The translations under genes were made by a program, and so were the position numbers. DNA of 59,321 nt, from assembly GCA_030430575.1 (NCBI GenBank), contig JAUIKF010000053.1, positions 1 to 59,321 on the forward strand. The letters are read 5' to 3'. Source of the DNA: Bacteroidia bacterium (GTDB taxonomy: Bacteria > Bacteroidota > Bacteroidia > J057). The notes beneath the pieces were generated by a model that was given only the letters and a program-made list of their open reading frames with translations, made no database searches and was not told the origin of the DNA. Within the stretch, counting starts at the first letter, position 1, and every line of letters begins with the position of its first letter. This document shows, in pieces, positions 24,917 to 33,199 of this stretch.

Positions 24917-26149
24917 TTGGCACATATCCTCTATCTATCACACGACGGCATGACCGACCCCCTCGGCCAGTCACAGGTCCTGCCCTACTTGATAGGTCTT
25001 AGCCAGAAAGGGCATCACTTCCACTTGGTCTCTTGTGAGAAGCCCGACCGTATGGTCCAGTGGGGGGATGACATCAAAGCCTTATGTATCACCCATAGCA
25101 TCCAGTGGCATCCCCTCCCCTACCATCAGGGGATCCCCTTTGTATCAGGTTGGCGGAATGTGCGAGCGATGCGGAAAAAAGCCTTTTCCCTTGCCAGGCA
25201 AGAAACGTTTGACTGGGTACATTGCAGGAGCTATCTGGCGGGATTGGTAGGGCAAAAATTGACAAAAAGGAAGGGCATCAAATTCCTATTTGACATGCGG
25301 GGCTTTTGGGCGGATGAGCGGGCAGAAAGTGGTTTATGGCCGCAGGCAAAATGGCTCTACCGGCTGCTCTATCGCTTTTTTAAGCGAAAAGAAAAGGAAC
25401 TTATCGCCAATGCGCATCATATAGTCGTCCTCACGGCAAAAGCAAAAGAGGTGCTCTGGGAAAAGTACCAAAACCCTGAACCCAAAACCCAAAACATAAA
25501 ACTTAAAACCTCCGTAATCCCCTGCTGTGCGGATTTTGCCCATTTCCCCCTACAAACTCCCCCAAAGAAACAAGCGGCCAAACAAGCCCTTGGGCTGTCT
25601 ACTGATGCCCTCGTCGTATCGTATTTGGGTTCGCTTGGCACGTGGTACTTGCCCAAGCAGATGATGCAATTCTTTGCCCTTTTTGCCCAAAAACATCCTC
25701 ATGCTCACCTCCTTGTAATCACGCAAGATGACCCGCAAGTGATCTATTCATTGGCAAATGAGTTGCAGATTCCTTTCACAAAAATCCTTATCAAAAGCGC
25801 TTCGCGTCAAGCAGTACCGAACCTACTCATGACATCTGATGTGGGGCTGATGTTCATCCAGCCTTCCTTTGCCAAAACGGCCAGTTCCCCCACCAAAATG
25901 GCCGAATACCTCGCCATGGGCATCCCCCTCATCGCCAATGAGGGCGTAGGAGACGTTACGGAGCAGCTCCGCGCTATGGGCGGCGGACTTATCGTCGCTG
26001 ACCCTTTTTCTATCCCTTCTCTTCAAACTGCCATAGCTGCGTATAGCCCTTCACACTTCCTGGCGGAATCTATTAGAAATAAGGCCCAGGCCATTTTCAA
26101 TTTGTCTCGTGGGGTCCAAGCCTATGATGCGATTTTCAAGAATGAATGA
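24917..26149 (+). CDS. Glycosyltransferase family 4
   Basis: 410 residues, two Rossmann domains. The N-terminus HILYLSHDGMTDPLGQSQVL and LFDMRGFWADERAESGLW are typical of Bacteroidota GT4 enzymes, and the C-terminal donor-binding motif is FAKTASSPTKMAEYLAMGIP (E-x7-E type). It would add a sugar from a nucleotide donor to a glycan, perhaps for the polymer exported by the flippase at 14661-15953. The start is TTG 24917; an in-frame TGA lies at 24899-24901 and no ATG precedes the conserved start. A 42-bp array of six gaac-type heptads (25468-25509) is inserted in frame in the linker between the two domains and codes for residues about 185-198. Confidence 0.9.
   Translation: MAHILYLSHDGMTDPLGQSQVLPYLIGLSQKGHHFHLVSCEKPDRMVQWGDDIKALCITHSIQWHPLPYHQGIPFVSGWRNVRAMRKKAFSLARQETFDWVHCRSYLAGLVGQKLTKRKGIKFLFDMRGFWADERAESGLWPQAKWLYRLLYRFFKRKEKELIANAHHIVVLTAKAKEVLWEKYQNPEPKTQNIKLKTSVIPCCADFAHFPLQTPPKKQAAKQALGLSTDALVVSYLGSLGTWYLPKQMMQFFALFAQKHPHAHLLVITQDDPQVIYSLANELQIPFTKILIKSASRQAVPNLLMTSDVGLMFIQPSFAKTASSPTKMAEYLAMGIPLIANEGVGDVTEQLRAMGGGLIVADPFSIPSLQTAIAAYSPSHFLAESIRNKAQAIFNLSRGVQAYDAIFKNE
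25468..25509 (+). repeat. Six heptads inside a coding region, in frame
   Basis: Units ccaaaac, cctgaac, ccaaaac, ccaaaac, ataaaac, ttaaaac: exactly 42 bp, a multiple of three, so the frame is kept. They are the same family as the intergenic heptads at 2772-2911 and 8890-8985 (reverse-complement orientation gttttgg, gttcagg, gttttat, gttttaa). They encode QNPEPKTQNIKLKT. Confidence 0.9.
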
Positions 26150-26221
26150 ACAATCCTCATTTTTTCCGAAAAATTGCGTATTTTGCTTTTAATACCAATC
26201 ATTACCCAAATCCTTAATCCC

Positions 26222-27694
26222 ATGCCCCGAACGTGTACTCTTTTCCTTTCTTTTCTCTTTTTGTCCCTTTCTCCTTTTCTCTCTGCTCAATCAGTAGATA
26301 CCTATTCTCCTGCTGCCTTCTCATCTGAAGAGAATTTTGCGAAGGAAGTATCCGCCATAGAAGCACGGCTCTCTTCCGATGAGTCGGGTATCAAAAATGA
26401 TAAAGCACTACAGAAGGTAGAAGAGAAAAAAATCATTGAACTGTACGAAAATCGATCAAATACCATCCTTTTCCAAATAAAGGAAGGCCATTTCCTTGCC
26501 GACTCGCGCATCCACAAGGTAGTGCAGAAGACCTTTTCCAATGTCCTGAAAGCTAATCCTGATTTGCCCAAAGAGGAGCTACGCCTCTTTGTGAGTAGAG
26601 AGTCCTGGCCCAATGCATCCTGCTTTGGCGAAGGTAGCCTCGTCATCAATATCGGGCTGCTAGCGCGATTGGAAAATGAGAGTCAGCTCGCCTTTGTCAT
26701 TTGTCACGAAATGGCACATTATGTCCAGAATCATGTCAATAAGCGCATCAAGGATCGCATCACCTATCTTTATTCTAAAGAGACACAAGCGGAACTTAAG
26801 AAGATTGCTAAGAGTGATTATGGGCAATACACAAAAATGCAAAAGATGTTTGGGGCATCTCTATATAGCAGTCGCCGTCACGACCGTTCCCGAGAATTGG
26901 AAGCGGATTCAATAGGGTTATTTTTTCTCCAAAATACCCCCTATGATGTCAAAGAAGCCATCAATACATTGCTCCTGCTAGACAAGGTAGACAAGCCTAA
27001 ATATTTAGCCGATATAGACATCAAGGCACATTTTGATGGGGAAGGTTCACCGTTCGAGGAGGAATGGCTAGCCGTAGAAAGAGATGTATTTATCAAAGGG
27101 GAAAAAGTCAACGTCTGGGATATAGACTCTCTCAAAACACATCCCAGCTGTAAAAAGCGCTATGGCTTGGTTGAACACCGGGCAGTCGGGGAGAAAGCTG
27201 CATTTCTACAGCCTGTAAGTACATTTGTCCACATGGTTCGATCTGCCGAATTTGAAATCATTGAAAGTTATTACTTCTTTGGTCATTATGGACGATGCCT
27301 GCATGAATGTTTGCAGTACTTAGAAGAATACCCCTACAATGCCTATCTCCATGCGCGTATTGTCGCTTGCTTGCACCATATCTGGGTCGCTAAGCAAGAC
27401 CATGAGTTTGGCAAAGTGGTGGCCATCCCAGATGAAGACCAGACGCCTACTTATGAAGTACTCAACACCATGCTCCATGAAATGACCATGTCAGACTACC
27501 GGAAATTGGCTACTTTCTATTTCGAAAAGCACAAATCTGCCTATTTGCCCGACGAGCATTTTGTCTATGCCAATATCCTCGTGGCAGAAATGCATGACGA
27601 TACCGAGACCATGGAGAAAGCCAAAGGCGTGTATAAGGACATGTATCCGAAGGGGCAGTACGCCGAGGAGCTGTTCGAGACGGAGGATGAATGA
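26222..27694 (+). CDS. M48-family zinc metalloprotease, secreted
   Basis: 490 residues from ATG 26222 (the frame is open from 26174, but the signal peptide MPRTCTLFLSFLFLSLSPFLSAQ begins here). The catalytic motif HEMAH is in VICHEMAHYVQNHV and the third zinc ligand in ELEADSIGL, as in BepA/HtpX-like peptidases. The C-terminal third is helical with TPR-like spacing (HLLYEYPYNAY-like segments), as in BepA, which degrades or assists misfolded outer-membrane proteins; the comparison is by analogy. The end ETEDE plus TGA is written in a gaatga word. Confidence 0.88.
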   Translation: MPRTCTLFLSFLFLSLSPFLSAQSVDTYSPAAFSSEENFAKEVSAIEARLSSDESGIKNDKALQKVEEKKIIELYENRSNTILFQIKEGHFLADSRIHKVVQKTFSNVLKANPDLPKEELRLFVSRESWPNASCFGEGSLVINIGLLARLENESQLAFVICHEMAHYVQNHVNKRIKDRITYLYSKETQAELKKIAKSDYGQYTKMQKMFGASLYSSRRHDRSRELEADSIGLFFLQNTPYDVKEAINTLLLLDKVDKPKYLADIDIKAHFDGEGSPFEEEWLAVERDVFIKGEKVNVWDIDSLKTHPSCKKRYGLVEHRAVGEKAAFLQPVSTFVHMVRSAEFEIIESYYFFGHYGRCLHECLQYLEEYPYNAYLHARIVACLHHIWVAKQDHEFGKVVAIPDEDQTPTYEVLNTMLHEMTMSDYRKLATFYFEKHKSAYLPDEHFVYANILVAEMHDDTETMEKAKGVYKDMYPKGQYAEELFETEDE

Positions 27695-27738
27695 TCTAAT
27701 TTATCAGATCCATTGAAGACTATACATGTAAATAAAAA

Positions 27739-27805
27739 GCCACGGATTGCACAGATTGACACGGATTCTTTTCCTTAATCTGTGCAAATCCGTGTAATCC
27801 GTGGC
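27739..27805. repeat. cacggatt-word inverted repeat
   Basis: 29-base arms 27739-27767 and 27777-27805 around a 9-base loop; 24 of 29 positions pair. Each arm is a series of three roughly 10-base words (cacggatt, gcacagatt, acacggatt) whose order differs between arms. No gene lies in 27695-27894. Confidence 0.9.
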
Positions 27806-27894
27806 CGATTTTCTGGATTACCAGGATTCCCCCTACATATCTCATTAAACCAAAATCCACAAAAACTATTAAACCAAACCTAAATTCCGATTTT

Positions 27895-29445
27895 ATGAAA
27901 AAACTTCATCTCGTTTTTACTTTCATCCTATTGATGGGTATATGCCTTTTTTCTTCGCTACAGGCCCAAGAGGTCAACATTGGTAAAGTAATGAATTTCC
28001 AGCTTCGGAATTCAGGGCCTATTTATAGTGGCAATCAGATCGATGGCTACTATTTTTTCTACCAGGTAGACAAAGTAGACCGTAAAACACGTGCTTATTT
28101 GCTGAAAATATATGATGACAACCTCAAAGAGGTCGCTAGCAAATTGATCAATGCCCCCAAATACTATTCCCTTTTGGAAGGGTCATTCAATGGCGTTACA
28201 TTAATGCTTGAATTTTATGATTACAAAGCCAAGCAAATCGTTTTGCACCAGTATGATAGAGATGCTGAGCTGATCAATGAAACAAAAGCAGCTGTCAACC
28301 CCAAATATTCCCCTGTTTTCATGCAACAAGAAGGCTCTGAGATTCGGGCAGATTTCCTCCATCCGATAAAATATCAAGGCTTTATCAATATGCGAACTGT
28401 CAAAAACAGTAAAATAGGCTACGAAATCCAGTTTATCAGTATTGATAGGACCAATAAGGGTTGGACCTACAAGTCTCCAACTAACTCGAAATTGCTGGAA
28501 GTCGCAAGCTATATGGATGGGAATAGTGATTTAGCCGCTTTTATCGTGATGAAAAAGCCTAGCCTTTTATCTTCGAAACTGAGTACTTTTTTACAAGCAA
28601 TTGATGTTGGGACTGGAAAAGAATTATTCACTGCCCCCATGATCGATAAGAGCTATTCTCTTTTTCCATTAAAGGGAAATGTCGATCCTGAAACAGGCAA
28701 TATTATGGTATTGGGACAATACTTTAAATTGGGAGACAATCCGATGAAAGACAAAAGTCTGGGCTTGTTTTCCTATATTTTTGACACCAAAGGGAATATC
28801 GTAAATAAATCTTATGTCGGCTGGGTCAAAGATGTGAGCAAATTTGTACCGATCGATAAAAAGGGAAAAATTGAAGACGTTGGGTTTATTTATTTCCATT
28901 ATATGACGCGGTTAGAAAATGGAAAAATTTATGCCATTGGCGAACAATATAGAAAAGCTGTCAGTGGTGCCGGTGTGGCCATGAAAATGCTTGGCGGAAG
29001 TGCCAGTGCCTTTAAAATTGTCACAGAAGACATGATGATCTTCCAGTTTTCAGAAGATTTCAACCTGGAAAGCATAGAGATATTTGATAAAAGCAAATCC
29101 AATATAGAACTACCAGAAGGGTATGGAAACATAGGCGTCGTCAAACTTGGTCATGTCTTAAAAGCCTATGATGCTTTCGATTATTCATTCACCCAGATGG
29201 CAGATGATGAACAGGGTTTCATAATAGGATATGTAGATTATGAGAAAATCAAAGGAGAAAAGAACCGGACCGTTTTTGGGGCAATTGTACTCAATGATGA
29301 GGAATATAGTGTAGATAAAATTCCTTTTAACAATAAAGGCAATCGACTCGTTGTACTCCCTGCCAAGCCAGGCTATGTCATGATTTATGAGTATACCAGA
29401 AAAACAAAGACCATCTCTGTGCGCTTAGAGCAAATCAATTATTAG
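27895..29445 (+). CDS. Secreted protein of unknown function, tandem paralogue 1
   Basis: 516 residues with signal peptide (to about LQAQ, 24). I do not recognise the family. The mature part is strand-rich and has the repeated landmark FQLRNSGPIYSGNQIDGYYFFYQVDKVDRKTR, then KIYDDNLKEV, LLEGSFNGVTLMLEFYD, SIDRTNKGWTYKSPTNSKLL, and ends LPAKPGYVMIYEYTRKTKTISVRLEQINY. The blade-like alternation suggests a beta-propeller-like fold (inference). The next gene encodes a paralogue with the same landmarks in the same order. No sorting domain or lipobox, so it is probably periplasmic or released. AT-rich spacer upstream. Confidence 0.75.
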   Translation: MKKLHLVFTFILLMGICLFSSLQAQEVNIGKVMNFQLRNSGPIYSGNQIDGYYFFYQVDKVDRKTRAYLLKIYDDNLKEVASKLINAPKYYSLLEGSFNGVTLMLEFYDYKAKQIVLHQYDRDAELINETKAAVNPKYSPVFMQQEGSEIRADFLHPIKYQGFINMRTVKNSKIGYEIQFISIDRTNKGWTYKSPTNSKLLEVASYMDGNSDLAAFIVMKKPSLLSSKLSTFLQAIDVGTGKELFTAPMIDKSYSLFPLKGNVDPETGNIMVLGQYFKLGDNPMKDKSLGLFSYIFDTKGNIVNKSYVGWVKDVSKFVPIDKKGKIEDVGFIYFHYMTRLENGKIYAIGEQYRKAVSGAGVAMKMLGGSASAFKIVTEDMMIFQFSEDFNLESIEIFDKSKSNIELPEGYGNIGVVKLGHVLKAYDAFDYSFTQMADDEQGFIIGYVDYEKIKGEKNRTVFGAIVLNDEEYSVDKIPFNNKGNRLVVLPAKPGYVMIYEYTRKTKTISVRLEQINY

Positions 29446-29497
29446 GGCATTTGCAATTGATCTTTTGCAAATTGTAATATCTCCCTAAAAAACAGCT

Positions 29498-29535
29498 GGG
29501 CTGGGCTTCCGCAAAACGGGATTCCAGCCCTTTTA
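29498..29535 (+). terminator. Hairpin terminator between the tandem paralogues
   Basis: Stem gggctgg (29498-29504) with ccagccc (29524-29530), 19-base loop, followed by tttta. It suggests that the two paralogues are separately or partly separately transcribed. Confidence 0.65.
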
Positions 29536-29567
29536 TATTCCAGTATTTTACCCTAACCCACTTTATC

Positions 29568-31091
29568 ATGAAAAACCTTCGCTACCCCTTTATCTTAATC
29601 CTCAGTCTATTTCTTGTTTCCACCCTCCCAGCCCAACAAATCACCTTCGAAGAAGTGACAGACTTTGAGCTGCGAAACTCAGGCCTGATCCTGAGTGGAA
29701 ACCAGATCGAAGGCTATTATTTCTTCTATGAACTCGCCAAGGTGGATCGGAAGACACGATCTTATCTGCTCAAAATCTATGATGCGAACCTCAAAGAGGT
29801 GAGTAGCAAGGTGATTGAGGAGTCGAAGGACTTCAGCTTGTTGGAAGGGTCATTTAATGGGGTGACCTTGATGTTGGCATTTTATGACTCGAAGGAAGAG
29901 CAGCTGATTCTTCGACAATACAATCGAGATACAGAGCTGATCAATGAAACCACCGCGAAGGTCAATTCCTCTTCTTCTTTGATGATGTTCCAAAGCTCAT
30001 CTGATGAGGTTCGAGCGGGAGCCCTTTTTCCCGTTCCCTACCAAGGGTTTATCAATATCAGGCCTGTCACATCCCAAAAATCGGGAGCCAGTTCTATGGG
30101 GTTTGATGATGTAGGGTATGAGGTCCAATTTGTAAGCATGGATAGGACCAATAAGGGATGGACATATACTTCTCCTATAGACTCAAAATTGATGGTAATG
30201 GCGCGTTTTCAGGCTGCAAATAGTGAAATGGTGTTAATTATGGTAATAAAAATGCCTGGATTAATGGATATGGAAATGGGGGATATAGAAGTGTCTTTGA
30301 AAGCTTTAGACATAGAAACAGGAGAAGAATTGTTTTCGATTCCCTTTGGTGATGAAGACCATTTTCTACAGCCTTACAAGGTGGATATTGATTCAGAAAC
30401 AGGCAATCTCATCGCAATGGGTCAATATACTAAAGCTGCAAATACACAGTCAATCACCCAAAATGAAGGGCTTTTTGCAATAAAAATAGACCCCAAAGGA
30501 GAATTAATTAGCAAGTCTTTTGCTTCCTGGTCCAAAGACCTTAATCATTTTTCACCGAAAGACGGAAGGGATAAAATGGGGGAAATTAATCCTGTCCAAT
30601 TCCAAACAATGACGAGGCTTTCGAATGGGAAAATTTATGGAGTAGGCACGCAGTTTAAGAAATCAGAAAAAAAAGGAAAAAAATCCAATAAGCTATTGAA
30701 GCAAATAACAAACTTAACAGAGAAAAAAGGTCTAGTTGTTTTTCAGTTCTCTCCCAATTTTGAACTAGAAGACATTAGGTTATATGGGAAAACTGAATCT
30801 GATGCCGAAAAGAGGAAGTCATTCAAATATTCTTTCCTTCAAATGGCTGCAGAAAATGATGGATTTGTCATTGGGTATAAAGACTCCGAACAGTCAAAGA
30901 GTGGTGACAAGCAGACTATGTTTAGGGGAATCATCCTCAATGAAGGAAAATTCACTCAAGACAAAATGGTCATCAAAGAAGAGGGGAAAGATATCAACAT
31001 TCTACCCGCTAAGCCTGGCTATATTATGCTCATAGAACACGACGAGGAAGCGAAAAAAGTGACTATTCGCCTCGAAAAGCTGAATTACTAA
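29568..31091 (+). CDS. Secreted protein of unknown function, tandem paralogue 2
   Basis: 507 residues, signal peptide to about PAQQ (23). It aligns with the preceding gene over its whole length: FELRNSGLILSGNQIEGYYFFYELAKVDRKTR, LLEGSFNGVTLMLAFYDS, SMDRTNKGWTYTSPIDSKL, LPAKPGYIMLIEHDEEAKKVTIRLEKLNY. Differences are spread evenly with short insertions, so the duplication is old. A lysine-rich stretch (about 365-378) is specific to this copy. The function is unknown. Confidence 0.75.
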   Translation: MKNLRYPFILILSLFLVSTLPAQQITFEEVTDFELRNSGLILSGNQIEGYYFFYELAKVDRKTRSYLLKIYDANLKEVSSKVIEESKDFSLLEGSFNGVTLMLAFYDSKEEQLILRQYNRDTELINETTAKVNSSSSLMMFQSSSDEVRAGALFPVPYQGFINIRPVTSQKSGASSMGFDDVGYEVQFVSMDRTNKGWTYTSPIDSKLMVMARFQAANSEMVLIMVIKMPGLMDMEMGDIEVSLKALDIETGEELFSIPFGDEDHFLQPYKVDIDSETGNLIAMGQYTKAANTQSITQNEGLFAIKIDPKGELISKSFASWSKDLNHFSPKDGRDKMGEINPVQFQTMTRLSNGKIYGVGTQFKKSEKKGKKSNKLLKQITNLTEKKGLVVFQFSPNFELEDIRLYGKTESDAEKRKSFKYSFLQMAAENDGFVIGYKDSEQSKSGDKQTMFRGIILNEGKFTQDKMVIKEEGKDINILPAKPGYIMLIEHDEEAKKVTIRLEKLNY

Positions 31092-31218
31092 GTCAGAAGA
31101 AAAGCGCAAACTTACGAGCAGGTTTCACCCTCCATTTCCTCTTTTTGAAATTGAGGTTGAGGTTGAATTTGTACTTGAGCTTTCTCTAAAATCTACACTC
31201 GAAATCCCCGAATTTCCC

Positions 31219-31226
31219 TATCTTTG
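31219..31226 (+). promoter_or_regulatory. Candidate -7 box (TATCTTTG) upstream of prfC
   Basis: Matches TAnnTTTG; no clear TTTG at the -33 position. If used, the prfC leader would be about 240 bases and would contain the two hairpins at 31317-31394. Confidence 0.4.
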
Positions 31227-31238
31227 CCGCTTGTTAAA

Positions 31239-31466
31239 TTATTGATTAATTGACTGATTATTGATTCAGCAACTTTCATATTTGGGCAGTATGTGAAGTA
31301 GGACACGTAGCTTGGACATCTAACAGATTGAAGAAAATCTGTTAGATGTCGATAGCCTCAAAGACGCAACAGATTTTCTTGAATCTGTTGCGTCTTCAAC
31401 CAACATCCTACCGATCAGCATTCCCTCCAATTAATCAATCAATAAACCATCAATTAATAATTTCAT
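31239..31466. repeat. attgatt words (31239-31270) and complements (31430-31466) flanking a hairpin pair
   Basis: The left block reads attattgattaattgactga and ttattgattcag; the right block reads caattaatcaatcaataaac and atcaattaataattt. Between them are the two hairpins described separately. No gene in 31092-31472; 31135-31200 has ttgaggttgaatttg-type words. Confidence 0.75.
31317..31394. repeat. Two 13-bp hairpins sharing an inner stem, prfC leader region
   Basis: Hairpin 1: 31317-31329 / 31336-31348 (catctaacagatt stem, loop gaagaa). Hairpin 2: 31363-31375 / 31382-31394 (gacgcaacagatt stem, loop ttcttg). Both stems are perfect, both loops are 6 bases, the loops are near reverse complements of each other, the inner eight pairs (aacagatt) are the same and the outer five differ. 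They are separated by 14 bases. Confidence 0.9.
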
Positions 31467-31472
31467 CCCTGA

Positions 31473-33053
31473 ATGACCTTTGAGAAAGAAATCCTCCGCA
31501 GACGTACATTTGGCATTGTGAGTCACCCGGATGCGGGCAAGACGACCCTTACAGAGAAACTGCTGCTATTTGGCGGTGCGATCCAGGTCGCGGGAGCGGT
31601 GAAGTCCAATAAGATCAAGCGAGGGGCGACCTCTGATTTTATGGAAATCGAGCGGCAGCGGGGAATCTCGGTGGCGACGTCTGTCATGGGATTTGAATAT
31701 GAAGGCCGCATGGTCAATATCCTCGATACGCCTGGTCACCAGGACTTTGCGGAGGACACGTACCGCACGCTCACCGCGGTGGACAGCGCCATCGTCGTCA
31801 TCGACGTCGCCAAGGGCGTCGAGCCACAGACGGAGAAGCTCGTCGAGGTATGCCGCATGCGCGATACGCCTATGATCGTCTTTATCAATAAGCTCGACCG
31901 CATGGGAAAGGACGCCTTCGAATTGCTGGATGAATTGGAGGCTAAATTGGGGTTAAATCCCCTTCCCCTGAGCTGGCCCATCAATATGGGCCCCGAATTC
32001 AAGGGCGTCTATAACATCTATGACAGAAAACTGGTCTTGTTTGACGCCCACGGCAAGCAGACGGGCAAAAGCACGATTGAGTTCGCAGACCTGAACGACG
32101 ATGCTTTGGTTAAGCATATAGGCGAAAGAGATGCGGGCATCCTCCGTGAGGAGGTGGAAATGATTGAGGAGATTTACTCTGAATTTGAGGTAGAGGACTA
32201 TCTCGGCGGACTGGTATCCCCAGTCTTTTTTGGCAGTGCGATCAATAATTTTGGGGTAAAAGAACTCTTGGACTGTTTTGTGCGAATCGCCCCCTCTCCC
32301 CTACCGAGCAAGACAGAAGAGCGTATTATCAAGCCTAATGAAAAGACTTTTTCGGGCTTTGTCTTTAAGATTCACGCCAATATGGACCCCAAGCACCGCG
32401 ATAGGCTGGCATTCGTAAAGGTGTGTTCGGGGAAATTTGAGCGGGGGAAAAATTACCTGCATACGCGGTTGGGCAAAACCCTCAAATTCGCCAACCCCAC
32501 TACTTTCATGGCTTCCAAGAAGTCCATCGTAGACATTGCCTATCCGGGTGACATCGTCGGGCTGCATGATACAGGCAAATTCAAAATTGGCGATACGCTT
32601 ACGGAAGGGGAAGATTTGCACTTCAAAGGCATTCCGAGCTTCTCGCCAGAGATGTTTCGCTACATCGAAAACGCCGATCCCATGAAGTCCAAACAGCTCG
32701 CCAAGGGCATCGACCAGCTCATGGACGAAGGCGTGGCCCAGCTTTTTTACCACCAATACAACAACCGCAAAATCATTGGCTGTGTAGGGGCGCTTCAGTT
32801 TGAGGTGATTCAATATCGCTTAGAGCATGAATACAGTGCTTCCTGTCGCTGGGAGCCTGCAACCTTATACAAAGCTTGCTGGATCAGTTGCGAGGACCCT
32901 GCGACCCTCAAGGCGTTCAAAACGCGAAAAGCCAGAAACATGGCCAAGGACAAACACGGGAGTGACGTCTATCTTGCCCTTTCCGCCTGGGACCTGAACT
33001 CTACGCAGGACCTATTTCCCGATGTGAAATTTCATTTTAAGAGTGAGTTTTAG
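31473..33053 (+). CDS. prfC: Peptide chain release factor 3
   Basis: 526 residues, full length for RF3. GTPase motifs: G1 SHPDAGKTT (about 17-25), G2 region GISVATSV, G3 DTPGHQDF, G4 NKLDR, followed by domain II and III features of RF3 (SGFVFKIHANMDPKHRDRLAF; LDEGVAQLFYHQYNNRK; VGALQFEVIQYRLEHEYS). RF3 recycles RF1/RF2 from the ribosome after peptide release, in the cytoplasm. ATG 31473 gives MTFEKEILRRRTFGI, the usual start. A long leader with two hairpins precedes it. Confidence 0.96.
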   Translation: MTFEKEILRRRTFGIVSHPDAGKTTLTEKLLLFGGAIQVAGAVKSNKIKRGATSDFMEIERQRGISVATSVMGFEYEGRMVNILDTPGHQDFAEDTYRTLTAVDSAIVVIDVAKGVEPQTEKLVEVCRMRDTPMIVFINKLDRMGKDAFELLDELEAKLGLNPLPLSWPINMGPEFKGVYNIYDRKLVLFDAHGKQTGKSTIEFADLNDDALVKHIGERDAGILREEVEMIEEIYSEFEVEDYLGGLVSPVFFGSAINNFGVKELLDCFVRIAPSPLPSKTEERIIKPNEKTFSGFVFKIHANMDPKHRDRLAFVKVCSGKFERGKNYLHTRLGKTLKFANPTTFMASKKSIVDIAYPGDIVGLHDTGKFKIGDTLTEGEDLHFKGIPSFSPEMFRYIENADPMKSKQLAKGIDQLMDEGVAQLFYHQYNNRKIIGCVGALQFEVIQYRLEHEYSASCRWEPATLYKACWISCEDPATLKAFKTRKARNMAKDKHGSDVYLALSAWDLNSTQDLFPDVKFHFKSEF

Positions 33054-33063
33054 GGAGGGAAGA

Positions 33064-33199
33064 GATTGATGAATATTGAACAAGGATTGAAGATTGTTGA
33101 TGGGTAATTGGGTTAAGCCATCAAAAATCCTTGTTCTGCAATCATCATTCTTCAATCACTTCATCCTTGTTCCGCAATCATTATTCTTCAATCATTTCA
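33064..33199. repeat. gaacaaggat-word inverted repeat between convergent genes
   Basis: After the prfC stop: agattgatgaatattgaaca and aggattgaagattgttgatg. After the nth stop on the other strand: the same words, with two further copies (complement forms tccttgttctgcaatcatca and tccttgttccgcaatcatta). The nth stop codon lies inside the last copy. Roughly 40-base period on the nth side. Confidence 0.85.
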
